The notes: generated from the letters alone by a model not told the origin. 64,000 nt of DNA from Scheffersomyces stipitis CBS 6054 (GCF_000209165.1 NC_009068.1:1674001-1738000); one strand, 5' to 3'; shown: positions 1 through 10,779, counted from the stretch's first letter. Numbers and translations: made by a program.

Positions 1-117
1 AATTCAAAAGTTTTGGTGGAGAAAAAGGACTATAGCCATATTTTGATTTTACTTCTTCTTATACCATACAGATTGTAGAAGTTGTTTTTGAGATTTCTGG
101 ATAGAAACACGTCTACG

Positions 118-2883
118 ATGTACGCGTATGGAGCACTGAAGAGTGCGTTTCGCTACACGTATAGTCGTACGCGTGGCACCGCGTTTCTCTTGGGCTCTCT
201 AAAATCGCAGAATGGATCACCTCTTACGATTAGGTACTATCATCTATTGTCTACAGCCAAACACCAATTTCCCTTAAGAAGTACTACAAACAGCTTCCAG
301 TCCCGCACGGCAATGCGTCACATTGGGTTCATCAAGATTCTAGCCAAAACGACAAGGATCCCGGCGTATGTGGGGGGCACCCTTGCTGCTGGTGGGTCTT
401 ATGTAGCTTACAAGGTGGAGCAGGCTCTGACGTATACTCAAGACCAGCTTCTGTCAATCAAAGACTTCACGCAAGGCGTTTTTGATACTGCCGGCGACTT
501 TTTCAAGGGAATGGGTGGCAAACTGTCGGAGAGCGGTGGAAGCTCGGGGGGCTCCGGTTCGCCTGGCGGAAGTAATGATACCACTACAGCCGTAGGAGCC
601 ACGGCAGCAGCTCTAGGCTTGACTTCTGAAGATGAAAATGAGTCAGAAGATGATGAAAATGATGATTTAGCTCAAGATGAAGATGAGGAGACGCTTTACA
701 ATGACTACGATGACGATGATGACTTGGAAAACGACGAAACCAGCAACGAAATGCTCAATTTGACCCGGCAAATGATCGAAATCAGAAACTTGCTTGCGTC
801 CATCGATCATGACGGATTGCGTTTGCCATCTATCGTAGTCATTGGCTCTCAATCTAGCGGAAAATCGTCGGTTTTGGAAGCCATCGTGGGCCAAGAATTC
901 TTGCCCAAGGGTTCGAATATGGTCACAAGAAGACCGATCGAATTGACATTGATCAACACACCAGAAGCTGCTGCTGATGTCGCTGAGTTTCCCGCATTGA
1001 AGATGCACAACTTGACTGATTTTGAACAGGTCCAGAAGATCTTGCTCGATTTGAATTTGGCAGTTCCTGAAAAAGACTGTATTTCCAGTGATCCAATTCA
1101 GATCACCATTAGATCGCCTAGAGTACCCGACTTGTCGCTCGTAGATTTACCTGGTTATATCCAAGTGGAAGCTGCTGATCAGCCGTTGGAGTTGAAACAG
1201 AAAATCCGGAAGCTTTGTGACAGATACTTGGAAGCTCCTAACATCATTTTGGCCATATCTGCTGCTGATGTCGATTTGGCAAATTCCAGTGCCTTAAGAG
1301 CTTCAAGAACTGCGGATCCCCGAGGTGAAAGAACAATAGGGGTAGTTACCAAGATTGATTTGGTAGATCCCGAGAGAGCGACCAAGATCTTGACTAATAA
1401 GAAGTACCCACTCAGAATGGGCTATGTGGGCGTAATAACGAAGGCTCCCCCCACTTCTAAAGGTGGATCAGGCCTATTCTCGAGGAAGGCCATCTCAGGA
1501 TACCAGGCTTATGTGGCACAGCAAAATTTTGAACATAGCTATTTGAAGGAAAACAAAGAAGACTTCTACGGTACTACAACTGGAACCAGAAACTTAAAGA
1601 AGAAACTTATGAAAGTTCTTGAAAAATCGATGGCAGCATCGTTGGCACCAACGCATTTGGCAATCCAACAAGACCTAGAAGAGACATCATATCAGTTCAA
1701 AGTAGAATTCAATGATCGTCCTCTTACACCTGAGATGTATTTGGCCAACAATATCGACATGCTAAAGTTGGCCACAAAAGATTTGAGCCATGAATTCTCA
1801 CGTCGTGAGTTGAAGTCGTTATTGAAAAATGAACTCGACCAGAAAGTGTTAGACCTACTTGCTGAAAGATACTGGAATAAGCCTTTTAACTTGAAGCAAA
1901 ATCAAAATGCTCTTGTGGAACCAAATTTGAAAGAACTTTCTCAAATCACGAACATCGATGACGACATATACTGGCACAAGAAATTGGACCTAACCACAAG
2001 CTCGTTGACGAAAATGGGCGTTGGCAGAATATCAACAAGTCTTGTTACAAATGCATTGCTTAAAGAAATCGAGAATTTGGTAGACAACACTCAGTTAAAG
2101 AACCATCCTATGGCAAAGAATGCCGTCAGCGAAGCGGCCAAGACTGTTTTGGGCGCCAAATACTACTCGACTGCTGACCAGGTTGAAAACTGTATAAAAC
2201 CATACAAGTATGAGATCGAAATCGAAGACAGAGAATGGCAAGCCAGCAAAGAGAATTCCGTAAGATTGTTAAAGGAAGAAATTAGACAATGTGACGAGGT
2301 GTACAATAACTTGAAGAAGCAGATAGGAGGCAGAAAACTCCAACAGGTGGTATCTTATTTGGAAAGACTAAAGCAACAACAGACTACTGATGTTGACTTC
2401 AATTCGCCAGAGGCGCTTGGTTTCTCACCAAGTTTGATCCAGAGAGGTCAGGATGCTATCTTCTTAAAGGACAGACTTTCTTTGCTTAAGATGAGATACC
2501 TGTTCGTCAAAAATTCTAAGAAGTGTAAGAAGAAAGAAAACAAGTACCAGTGTCCGGAGATTTTCTTGGATGCTGTGGCTTCTAAGGTTACTTCTACTTC
2601 CATCCTTTTTTTGAATGTAGAATTGCTTAGTGATTTCTACTACAATTTCCCCAGAGAATTGGATATGAAATTCTTTAACAACTTGAGCAAGGAAGAAATC
2701 GAAAAGTTTGCTAAAGAAGACCCCAGAATCAAGAAGCACATTGAATTACAAGAGAGAAAAGACTTGTACGAAAATGCCTTAAGCAAGATTGAAAGTGTTT
2801 TAGCAATTCAAAGAACCAAGACAACTGGCATTGTTAAAAACGAAAAGACTGGTGGCTCTTCAATCTTCAACTGGGGAAAGTAA
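118..2883 (+). CDS. MGM1: Mgm1-like mitochondrial dynamin GTPase
   Basis: 921-residue dynamin-family GTPase of the mitochondrial inner membrane (OPA1/Mgm1), required for inner-membrane fusion and cristae shape. Seen: a basic, hydroxylated N-terminus typical of a matrix-targeting signal; a hydrophobic Gly/Ala segment near residues 82-100; a Gly/Ser-rich stretch and a long acidic Asp/Glu stretch; then GTPase motifs G1 GSQSSGKS (about residue 243), G3 DLPGY (about 343) and G4 TKID; and a C-terminal stalk/GED-like region. The open frame extends 36 nt upstream of this ATG but only through non-ATG codons, so 118 is the first ATG. From family knowledge, the Gly/Ser-rich segment after the membrane anchor is where rhomboid protease (Pcp1) makes the short form; the exact site is not visible. 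Convergent with UTP17, with 186 bp between stop codons. Confidence 0.95.
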   Translation: MYAYGALKSAFRYTYSRTRGTAFLLGSLKSQNGSPLTIRYYHLLSTAKHQFPLRSTTNSFQSRTAMRHIGFIKILAKTTRIPAYVGGTLAAGGSYVAYKVEQALTYTQDQLLSIKDFTQGVFDTAGDFFKGMGGKLSESGGSSGGSGSPGGSNDTTTAVGATAAALGLTSEDENESEDDENDDLAQDEDEETLYNDYDDDDDLENDETSNEMLNLTRQMIEIRNLLASIDHDGLRLPSIVVIGSQSSGKSSVLEAIVGQEFLPKGSNMVTRRPIELTLINTPEAAADVAEFPALKMHNLTDFEQVQKILLDLNLAVPEKDCISSDPIQITIRSPRVPDLSLVDLPGYIQVEAADQPLELKQKIRKLCDRYLEAPNIILAISAADVDLANSSALRASRTADPRGERTIGVVTKIDLVDPERATKILTNKKYPLRMGYVGVITKAPPTSKGGSGLFSRKAISGYQAYVAQQNFEHSYLKENKEDFYGTTTGTRNLKKKLMKVLEKSMAASLAPTHLAIQQDLEETSYQFKVEFNDRPLTPEMYLANNIDMLKLATKDLSHEFSRRELKSLLKNELDQKVLDLLAERYWNKPFNLKQNQNALVEPNLKELSQITNIDDDIYWHKKLDLTTSSLTKMGVGRISTSLVTNALLKEIENLVDNTQLKNHPMAKNAVSEAAKTVLGAKYYSTADQVENCIKPYKYEIEIEDREWQASKENSVRLLKEEIRQCDEVYNNLKKQIGGRKLQQVVSYLERLKQQQTTDVDFNSPEALGFSPSLIQRGQDAIFLKDRLSLLKMRYLFVKNSKKCKKKENKYQCPEIFLDAVASKVTSTSILFLNVELLSDFYYNFPRELDMKFFNNLSKEEIEKFAKEDPRIKKHIELQERKDLYENALSKIESVLAIQRTKTTGIVKNEKTGGSSIFNWGK

Positions 2884-3069
2884 TTGTCTATAACTTAACG
2901 TCACGCCTTGTGTAAATGTCTTCTACAGACTCTCTTACAGAATTACTCCTATTCTTGTATCTAACGACCTATTTCTCTGTACATATAGTGATACAAATTA
3001 ACGAATTACTTCTAGTTCTTGTATTATACAGATTTTTGTAGTTAAATGCTATTAATGCTATTTGGACAG

Positions 3070-5634
3070 CTACTTGAGGACTTTGACAATAAGATCGAAC
3101 AAAGTCTCCACAGAAGCACTATCAGATTTTTCGAAGAGGGGCTGGAAGGTATTGAGGTCTATAACTCTATTAAACTCGTAACTTTCGTCAATATCTTGCG
3201 AGGACGACACATTAGAGTTAGTATTAGTATTGAGGCTTCTGTTATTGATCAAGTCAGCAGTGGCTTGAGCGTTTATCAACATGTTGTTCATATCCTTAGC
3301 CAAGTCATCATCGTTGTTAGCTAACAGAATAGGCGAGTTCGAGGTTGGTTGAATTATGCCAATTCTGGAGTTCAAGTCTACAAAGACGAACGACGAGTTG
3401 TAGTAGCGGATAGACGAAATACCCTGCTTGTGAGTGTGAGAGTATAATGGCTTCAATTGGTTTGGTTTGAAAATCAAAACCTTCGAGTTGATTTCAAAAT
3501 CACCTTCGTCGTTGTAGTAGTTAACTGCCAAACAAATCAACTTGTTGATAATATCTACAGCGATCGTATGCTTTCCTCCATAGGTGGTATTGACCTTTGC
3601 GACCAACTCGTTGAACTCGCCAGTAAGCAAATTGAAAGACGATATTCTGGTCTTTGATAACACAATCAAGTTATTGTCTACAATAGACAAAGATCTGATT
3701 CTAGACCCCGACAACGTTGGGACCTTGAAAACTGATTCAGGTAACTCCTCAAAAGTCTTCGAATTAATAGCAAGAACCGTGCTTTCATGACCCAAGAAAA
3801 TAACAGAGCTATCTTCAGACCAGCACACAGCAACAGCTTCAGCTGTAAGGGCTCCGCTGGGTCTAGATTTCCTCAAAGTCCAAGCGGTCTGCTGGCTTCT
3901 GGCTCCATTTTTACCTATAGTTTGGTAGATCTCCTTGGGTACACTAGGTCTCCATATTCTTAATCCACCCTTATTGTCTACAGTCAAGATAGCCTGTCCA
4001 TTAAAGTAGGAGCTTGGAGCTGCGCATATGGCCAAGATCGGATTCAAGTTCCCGTGAGGGTCGATGATCTTGGTAGACAACTCCCAATAGCCAGTCTTGT
4101 TGGACGACGAGTTTGCAGATTCGATTTTGTTGCCGGTATTAGACTCGACGAATTTCCAGAATTTTAATGCATATTGCTTATCGTCTTTGGATAACAAGTT
4201 ATCTATTTCTGAAGTAGAAACACTATCAAAGGTGCACATCCACTCACCGTCGTTTGTGAAAGAAAGCAACGAGATCAGAGGATCTAAGAGCTTGGTCTCG
4301 GATCTAACCTTACCAGTGGGTAAAGTAGGAGCAGCGTTCTGAATGAAAGACTGCTCGTTCTTGACCAAGTCGTAAGCCTGGATGATGGATTCATTAGGGA
4401 AATAGAGATTCTTGGTCTTGGGATGCACTTCGAAGACAGAAGAGTAGTCATGTCTCAACTTGGACTTGTCGAAATTGGTCTCAGCCTTGATGTACTTCTT
4501 CTTGGTTTTAGCCAACGTCGTCTTCACGTTGTTGGAGAATTTTGGTCTGATGGTATTCACTGACAATCTCGATACCAAGTCTACTGACGAAACTACCAAG
4601 ATCTCGTAGTTGTTTTCTTCTTCCGAAACAGACTCTTCTATGATTTTGGCAGACGAAACATTCAATAACAAGGTATAGTAGTCACTTTTGTTATAGTCAA
4701 TGGATATTTTGTCTATGGTACCGTTCAATCTGGGCAAGAATTGTGTCTTGTCTGTTTCCAACTGCCAAAATACCAACACCTTTTCAAGACCCCCAGAAAG
4801 CAAATAATTGTTATCTGGAGTAAAATGCAAAGATCTTACTTGATCAATGTGCCATTTCAACAAACGCTGTGGCTTCTCGCTAGCCAATCCCCCGTAGAGA
4901 ATCTGGATAGCACCCGCAGATGTCCCAAGGGCAACAGTAGAGTCATTAGAAACCGCCACGGAGGTTATAGCGGACTTGAACGGGAACTTAATCGTCTCTG
5001 TAGAAACTTGAGTTCGGTTCTCTGACTCAGATTCGACTTCAGTTTGGTCATTTCTAAAAATCTCTACTAAGTCAATCAACACGATATCGTGATCAGATGT
5101 CACAAAGGCTAACTTAGTACTATCTATGGAAACGGCATACTTTATGCTGTTGTGGATATCGGCCAAATTAGTTGAGTTCAAAGTGGCTTTCTCTATTCTG
5201 TGAATGTAACGAGTATGAGGTGAAATTCCCGATTTCTTGTCCTTTTTGCCCAAAACTACATAGTAGGCATCCTTCAGTACTGCCAACACAGACAAAAGGG
5301 GATATTCAACCTGCAAATTAGTGGTTGATAGTATAGGTTCCATTACTTTGTCTTTCCAGTTGATAGTAGAAATTGCACCCAGACTATGGAAAATAAGCAC
5401 ATTACTGCCGTTCGATGGATCCAACTTGAGATCACACATATCCAGAAGATCAACATCGATGCTGCGTACACATCTTCTGGTGGAAATAAAGTAGACTCGG
5501 AGTTGATGTGATAATGCTACAATATTGAACCGGCCATCTCCCAGAAATACACTGGAGCCAGCACTGGAATTGGCAAGAAAGGCAGGTCTACCTCCCGTAG
5601 CCATGGAGCACGTCCACGAAGATAACGAAGACAT
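3070..5634 (-). CDS. UTP17: U3 snoRNP/t-UTP subunit Utp17 (Nan1), WD40 protein
   Basis: 854-residue WD40-type protein matching Nan1/Utp17 (human WDR75), a t-UTP subunit of the small-subunit processome that works on pre-rRNA in the nucleolus. Seen: many degenerate WD repeats across two propeller-like regions (for example the 'VRSLHFTPDNNYLLSGG' and 'VCWSEDSSVIFLGHES' blocks) and an acidic/Asn-rich C-terminal tail before a short helical end. The reading frame opens with a GTG at 5640, but the first ATG is at 5634; a second ATG lies 10 codons further in. The promoter is shared divergently with RPB10 and carries PAC- and RRPE-like motifs expected for a ribosome-biogenesis gene. Confidence 0.88.
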   Translation of the reverse strand: MSSLSSWTCSMATGGRPAFLANSSAGSSVFLGDGRFNIVALSHQLRVYFISTRRCVRSIDVDLLDMCDLKLDPSNGSNVLIFHSLGAISTINWKDKVMEPILSTTNLQVEYPLLSVLAVLKDAYYVVLGKKDKKSGISPHTRYIHRIEKATLNSTNLADIHNSIKYAVSIDSTKLAFVTSDHDIVLIDLVEIFRNDQTEVESESENRTQVSTETIKFPFKSAITSVAVSNDSTVALGTSAGAIQILYGGLASEKPQRLLKWHIDQVRSLHFTPDNNYLLSGGLEKVLVFWQLETDKTQFLPRLNGTIDKISIDYNKSDYYTLLLNVSSAKIIEESVSEEENNYEILVVSSVDLVSRLSVNTIRPKFSNNVKTTLAKTKKKYIKAETNFDKSKLRHDYSSVFEVHPKTKNLYFPNESIIQAYDLVKNEQSFIQNAAPTLPTGKVRSETKLLDPLISLLSFTNDGEWMCTFDSVSTSEIDNLLSKDDKQYALKFWKFVESNTGNKIESANSSSNKTGYWELSTKIIDPHGNLNPILAICAAPSSYFNGQAILTVDNKGGLRIWRPSVPKEIYQTIGKNGARSQQTAWTLRKSRPSGALTAEAVAVCWSEDSSVIFLGHESTVLAINSKTFEELPESVFKVPTLSGSRIRSLSIVDNNLIVLSKTRISSFNLLTGEFNELVAKVNTTYGGKHTIAVDIINKLICLAVNYYNDEGDFEINSKVLIFKPNQLKPLYSHTHKQGISSIRYYNSSFVFVDLNSRIGIIQPTSNSPILLANNDDDLAKDMNNMLINAQATADLINNRSLNTNTNSNVSSSQDIDESYEFNRVIDLNTFQPLFEKSDSASVETLFDLIVKVLK

Positions 5635-5725
5635 GGTCACAGACTTTGCTAGGAAAAAACAAAGAAAATGAATGCAAAATCGAGATCTTTAAGTAAATGA
5701 AAAATCGTATAGTTAAGCACAATCC

Positions 5726-5762
5726 TAAATTTTTTTCATCGATGAGATGAGTCACGTGACTC
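5726..5762. promoter_or_regulatory. Divergent promoter with RRPE-like, PAC and palindromic CACGTG sites
   Basis: The 219 bp between the UTP17 and RPB10 start codons holds three sites in 37 bp. Read on the minus strand there is TGAAAAAAATTTA (5726-5738, RRPE-like). CGATGAG follows at 5740-5746 (PAC core). The perfect 14-bp palindrome GAGTCACGTGACTC lies at 5749-5762 (Cbf1-type E-box). PAC plus RRPE is the known signature of rRNA-processing and RNA polymerase I/III genes, which fits both neighbours. Actual binding is inferred. Confidence 0.6.
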
Positions 5763-5853
5763 CTCAATTTTTCACCCACCGAAAGCGATTGACTTGGAAA
5801 TCGAGATATATTTGTAATTCTTGCAGTTGTTCTGGCATTCTCCATTCACCAAG

Positions 5854-6072
5854 ATGATCATTCCTATTCGTTGTTTCTCGTGCGGCAAGGTTGTTGGAGA
5901 CAAGTGGGAAACCTACTTGGAATATTTGCAGGACGAATCCATGACCGAAGGAGATGCTTTGGACAAGTTGAAGTTGAAGAGATACTGCTGTAGAAGAATG
6001 GTGTTGACCCATGTTGATTTGATCGAGAAGTTCTTGCGTTACAATCCGTTGGAAAAGAAGGAGATTAATTAG
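5854..6072 (+). CDS. RPB10: RNA polymerase I/II/III common subunit Rpb10 (ABC10-beta)
   Basis: 72-residue zinc-binding subunit shared by all three nuclear RNA polymerases. Seen: N-terminal [13 protein letters not shown] with Cys7 and Cys10, and the RYCCRRM motif with Cys45-Cys46, the four Zn ligands of the family. The length matches the usual 70 or so residues. The ATG at 5854 gives the invariant MI(I/V)P(I/V)RC N-terminus; an in-frame TTG-initiated extension is not credible. Confidence 0.97.
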   Translation: MIIPIRCFSCGKVVGDKWETYLEYLQDESMTEGDALDKLKLKRYCCRRMVLTHVDLIEKFLRYNPLEKKEIN

Positions 6073-6572
6073 AATCTGTCACAAACGCTGAATCTGCCAG
6101 AATTAAAACTGATTTTCAATACTTTAAGTGTTCTTAATGTGCTAATGTTCGTAACACACTAAAAATGAAATCTCACAATCCATTCCACATCGCAAACCTC
6201 TTTCGGGCTCGAAAGTCATATAGCCACAAGGCGAGATCCGGTGGTCTCTGTATTTTAGACTCAAACACATAACCGTGTATTATATATAAACGAATATATA
6301 TCTCATTTAGAATAGACTAGAGTCAACTTCAGACTGGGAAGTTGAAGTTCTGAATCACTGCAGTAGCAATCTTCAATGGCATTCTATTCAATATCAAGAA
6401 ATTAAGAGGGGTCAGATTAAGGTTCAGTTTCGTTCTCAATCCGCTATCCTTGTAGTGCTATGGCAGTAGTCTAAGTATATTTATAAAAGTTGCTATGTAA
6501 GGGAATCGTCTAATATTCTCTAGTTAAGATATTACTAATTAAATATTCTTGCAAGTAGAATCTATATTATCT
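6073..6572. other. Intergenic, convergent RPB10/CPS1 3' ends
   Basis: 500 bp of AT-rich sequence between two converging genes. It should hold both 3' UTRs; I see TATATA-rich stretches near 6280-6300 but no ORF, RNA gene or repeat I can support. Confidence 0.6.
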
Positions 6573-8321
6573 CTAGTTCTCATTATCAGCCTCGGCAGTA
6601 TCCACGGCTTGGATGTACTCGTAAAAAAATGCCGTCAACTGCAAGTGAGTGTCAAACTTCAACTTCTCATCCACACTATGAATGTTAGTGTCATGGATCA
6701 TATCGCTGGTAAAAAGAGGTGAGTATCTAAAGATGTTTCTCGTCAAGTTCCAGTAGTGCCTGGTATCAGTGTTTCCAGTCATTATAGAAGGAGAAGTGAC
6801 AATTGGATACTCGATATCAGGGAACACCAAGTCTTCAAAGACATGTCTGGTAACACCTGCAAGATATTTCCACACGTTGTCATTCAAAGGAGTTACTGGA
6901 GCAATATCCAACGGAGTTTGAGAATTGAGTACAAACACACCAGAGTTATTCTTGGTGTCAAGAACCAACTCACCAAAAGCTTCTACAGCCAAGTTATGTC
7001 TTTTTGCGACTTCTACGACTCTGGAAACGAAACGATGTTTGACTTCTTCAAGAGAAGAGTCGATATTGACTCTGTGATTGACCAACAACTTGACGTGCTC
7101 AGGCAAGGCATTTGCCTTTTCCCCGCCTTTCACAATATCTATAGCCTGAGACGTTTGTACTAAGTACTTCATGAGCTTGCTTTGTTGCATTGTCTTGACC
7201 ACACGAGAATTTGCAAATCTATCGTGAGCAGCTCTCAAGATCGCACCCTTCAAGTACCTAGGGATGTTGTCATAAGGGTCGTGAAGAGCTGCACATTGCA
7301 TGTAGCTCAAGATTGGATTCTTGGAAGTCAAGAGTGGAGAGTAAGGATCCTTTTCTATCAAATAGGTTAACTCTCCAATGATACCAATGGAGGTATGGTC
7401 AGGAGGAACGGAAGAATGGCCACCAGGGGTAGTCAATTCAACGTCAATGTCGATATAGCCCTTTTCTCCAGTACCAGGAGCAGCCAATATGGTCTTGGTG
7501 AGAGGGTCAAGCAACAAGCCTGGACCCTCATCGATAATGGCATACACAGAGTCGTTACCATAAGTCTTTTCCAAGTACTGACCAATCTTAGCAGCACCAA
7601 CCACACCTGATGCTTCTTCATCAAAGCCAAATGCAGCGATAACCGACCTCTGTGGCTGGTAGCCCTTCTTCAACAACAATTCTATCGTCTCCAAGATGGA
7701 GATCAACACATTCTTACAGTCCGCAGCACCTCTTCCATAAATGAATTCACCGTCGTAATGGCCCTCAAATGGAGGATAAGTCCAATCTTTAAGTGTATCC
7801 TGCTGAACTGGAACCACGTCTTGGTGAGCAGTTAACATCAAAGGTTTCAAGCTATCGTCAGAACCTTTCCAGAAGTAGACCAAACCGTAGGTGTTGACTT
7901 TTTCAACTTGCAAGTTCTTGTAGACGATAGGAAACGTCTTTTCCAAGTATTTGTGGAACTTCTTGAATTTTGCCCATGTCTCTGGCGAGTCTGGCACATC
8001 TGGCTGGTTGTCAAAGATTTGTGTATCTACTTGAATGGCTCCTGCCAACTTGGCAATAGATGCATTTCTAAAGTCTTCTCCATACAAAATGTCGAGAACA
8101 GTCGAATTGTCCACAGAAAACGACTTCGGGAAAATAGGCTCATACAAGGGACACAACGAGTCCGAGGTATCTAAAGGAAGAAGCGCAACCTTGAGGTGGC
8201 TGTAGAGGTCAGTAGTTAAAAGAACCAATAAGAGAGCCACAATCGCTCCGATTGCACCTACCGATTTTCTCTTCCACAAGGGCGTTGTTGTGTTGTAATT
8301 GTCCAAAGGCAAAGCTACCAT
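6573..8321 (-). CDS. CPS1: Vacuolar carboxypeptidase S (M20 metallopeptidase)
   Basis: 582-residue Gly-X carboxypeptidase of the M20 zinc family, delivered to the vacuole lumen through the multivesicular-body pathway. Seen: a short basic cytosolic tail, then one hydrophobic anchor (about residues 22-40, IGAIVALLLVLL), giving a type II membrane precursor. M20 metal-site blocks follow: HQDVVP (about 165), GRGAADCK (about 200), FGFDEEASG (about 234) and a C-terminal HDTNIHSVDE with a zinc-ligand His. Several N-glycosylation sequons are present. The frame opens at a TTG 15 codons upstream; the first ATG (8321) gives MVALPLDNYN and keeps a cytosolic tail of normal length. Confidence 0.92.
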   Translation of the reverse strand: MVALPLDNYNTTTPLWKRKSVGAIGAIVALLLVLLTTDLYSHLKVALLPLDTSDSLCPLYEPIFPKSFSVDNSTVLDILYGEDFRNASIAKLAGAIQVDTQIFDNQPDVPDSPETWAKFKKFHKYLEKTFPIVYKNLQVEKVNTYGLVYFWKGSDDSLKPLMLTAHQDVVPVQQDTLKDWTYPPFEGHYDGEFIYGRGAADCKNVLISILETIELLLKKGYQPQRSVIAAFGFDEEASGVVGAAKIGQYLEKTYGNDSVYAIIDEGPGLLLDPLTKTILAAPGTGEKGYIDIDVELTTPGGHSSVPPDHTSIGIIGELTYLIEKDPYSPLLTSKNPILSYMQCAALHDPYDNIPRYLKGAILRAAHDRFANSRVVKTMQQSKLMKYLVQTSQAIDIVKGGEKANALPEHVKLLVNHRVNIDSSLEEVKHRFVSRVVEVAKRHNLAVEAFGELVLDTKNNSGVFVLNSQTPLDIAPVTPLNDNVWKYLAGVTRHVFEDLVFPDIEYPIVTSPSIMTGNTDTRHYWNLTRNIFRYSPLFTSDMIHDTNIHSVDEKLKFDTHLQLTAFFYEYIQAVDTAEADNEN

Positions 8322-8956
8322 ATTGAGAAATAGATAGAGTTTATCGAAAGAACCAAAAATTTCCAATTGAATTTTCAGAATCAGAAGTCTATTTCAATTA
8401 ATAAAGTCTCCCTAATATTTTTAAACCTGGAGAAGTATTTTTCGGCTATCCGTATTTGGAGGATAATTCCGCGAGCCTCCTTGCGAGGTGGACTTATGTG
8501 TGGCAGAGGTAGATAAGAGGATAGTCTGATAAATGTCTACCCACCGAATGGGGCAGAGATAGCTGATATGGGAATAATAAGATGAAGCATAAAACAATAT
8601 GGTATCGCTATCATTGTGGTATTTAGTGGCTGATTACTGTCGTTTTCCGTAGACTAGTCGGAATTGTTAGCTCTTAACATACTCTGTAAATGAGCTCCAT
8701 TGTCTGAGCTGAAAGCAGATAAAGGTGAAAATTCCTTATGATAGCTTATCGGGAGATACTGCCCATATTGACTGGTACAAATATAGGTGATGGTGATGGC
8801 ATCGCAATTGCCTGTTCACCATATATTTCACCAACGGTATCGGCATCGGTTCTAAAATGCGCAATTCAACAGCTTCATATAGGATTCAGAAACTCTACTT
8901 CTGTAGAGATTTGTTGACAACGACAGAATGAAGAAGAATTGGATACTAGAAGCCAA

Positions 8957-9018
8957 CATACTAGATATAACATGCTAGTAATATAATATGCTAATTCTAT
9001 AACATACTAAATAGAAAA
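8957..9018. repeat. Imperfect tandem repeat, unit about 15-16 bp
   Basis: Four consecutive units begin CATACTAGA, CATGCTAGT, TATGCTAAT and CATACTAAA at 8957, 8971, 8987 and 9003, the first three ending in ATAA. A fifth partial unit (GATACTAGA) lies at 8942. AT-rich and degenerate; function unknown. Confidence 0.55.
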
Positions 9019-10385
9019 AGGGATAAAGAGAGATCCACCGTCGGCTCGGTTCAGTTATCCTACACCATACGTGCAATAAGCCAACGAAGCTCTAACTATC
9101 CAGTGTTTGGCTGTATATTCACGATATCGCCTCGAAGGTTGACATATAAGATGTGTATAGGGAAGTCCACATACAAATAAATAACCAGACTTCTGTGGGG
9201 CGGCTCCATCTATTGGTCCATGTATGCTTTAGTCATCAGCCTAGGGAATGAGCCTCTCTCTCTAGCCGAAAGTCAACCCATAGAAGGCTAAGCTTGGTAT
9301 GGTATTCGAAAGGGACATTTCGAAACGATCGGGTGTAGGCTCCGAAGAAGTTGACAAGCGTTGACGGAATTTCAGCGAACGGCTGTCGGGAGAACGCTAC
9401 AGAAATCGAAACCTTAAAGCACAAAGGTTACCGATCAAGCAATTACGAGTTTTCATAACAATATTCGACAGATTTAACTAGCTACTATGACACTATTCAG
9501 ATCCGCCCAATAAATCAAAACGAACTATTTCATTACGTAGCCTGTTGTAGGAAAACCCAAACAGCACATCAACTTTGGCACAGTGTTAATATCGAGATGC
9601 AAGTCATATGAGTGCTAGAAAGGCACAAATGAAGCTACTCAAATGCCAGATAAAGGGATTATAACAACAGGGACTTCCTTTGCCCTTGCGCCCATAAACA
9701 GACACCTTTTACCTTTTGGGTGAAATAGGCAAGCTTTAGGGCAGCAACTTGGCCTAATTAGGACTCAACCACTCTATGCAAGCAGTAAAGGTTGCTTCTG
9801 AGGCGAGTGAATGCACCAGTTATGTTTGGGATATACTTGAAACCAGTTTGGCCCGGCTATTTGAACCTCATCCGTGCATGCTTTGGAGGAGAATAGCTGT
9901 GGACTGGAGTCATTATCGTTTCATGCTGGAATAAGTAACGGCGGACTGCCTCCATTGGGCGGTGTAGAAGACGTCGTTAGCGTAGGGACTGCTAGTCTAA
10001 TTAGCTCCCATGTGGCTAATACCCGAGCTAACTACGAAGTAGGCTAGATAGTGAAATTCAGTCTCTAAATGCGCTAGTTGGCGCTGGTTACATGCTCAAC
10101 AAAAGGCTAACCTAACCTAATCAACTCTCGCATGACGTTTTCAAACAGTATTTTACTGCGGCTTTGGTGACATTCTCAGTGCTCACGTTTCAGAATCCAA
10201 CATTTTGACTTGCACCATACCAGGTTAAAACGGCCGAGCCCCATACAGTCGTGGCCACCAACTAGTTGCCCTGGCAGAATATCTGTTTGTACAACGCGAC
10301 GAGATCACTGGCACTCAATATCCGTCAATACGCACCTAATGCAAACAAACAACGCGCAGGGCGCCAAAAAGAACTTAGACTGTGC

Positions 10386-10414
10386 ATAAACATCCCTTGC
10401 TGTTTACATAAACA
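10386..10414. promoter_or_regulatory. Cluster of forkhead-type sites
   Basis: ATAAACA (10386-10392), TGTTTAC (10401-10407, i.e. GTAAACA on the minus strand) and ATAAACA (10408-10414) lie within 29 bp, the last two as an inverted pair. RTAAACA is the Fkh core. A long T/A tract follows. Position is about 370 bp upstream of the secreted-protein ATG. Binding is inferred. Confidence 0.35.
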
Positions 10415-10779
10415 AAAATAATTTTTTAATTTTTTTCACAGCCATTCTTTTCTAGTAAGCCTGGGCAGAATAGGTAGATGAAACATACTCCGATGACCGT
10501 AGAGCCCTTATAAGAGAAACGGGTTTCCACCTTGTGCTGGTGAAATTGGCCCCTTCTAATTTTTTGGAATTTCGTTCACACAAACTTTCACTTTCACTGT
10601 TGTTTCCACACTCTTTGAGCTTTCAGCTTTCAGCTTCCAACTACTTCAATATTGATATAAAGACACTGCGTACCTTAATCGCGTCCACTCCTTTACATAC
10701 CCGTCTTCTATATCTCTCTGACACTCGTTAGCAAGCTTCCTCCAAATCTGGTTCAACACTAAAACTGCAATCTATCCAA

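Larger units (their letters stand above)
8322..10779. other. Long gene-free divergent region (2.46 kb)
   Basis: Divergent 5' flank of CPS1 and of the secreted Ser/Thr-rich gene. The only ORFs are short and look like chance. It contains an imperfect 4-5 copy repeat (8957-9018) and a group of forkhead-type sites (10386-10414) about 370 bp upstream of the next ATG. Long upstream regions of this sort are common ahead of regulated cell-surface genes in this clade (established knowledge); whether this one is a large promoter, contains a non-coding RNA or is relic sequence cannot be decided here. Confidence 0.5.

Noticed and set aside
8880..9100. Possible solo LTR in the long CPS1 upstream region
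   Set aside because: No TG...CA ends, no target duplication, no primer-binding or polypurine sequence; only a local degenerate repeat is visible.
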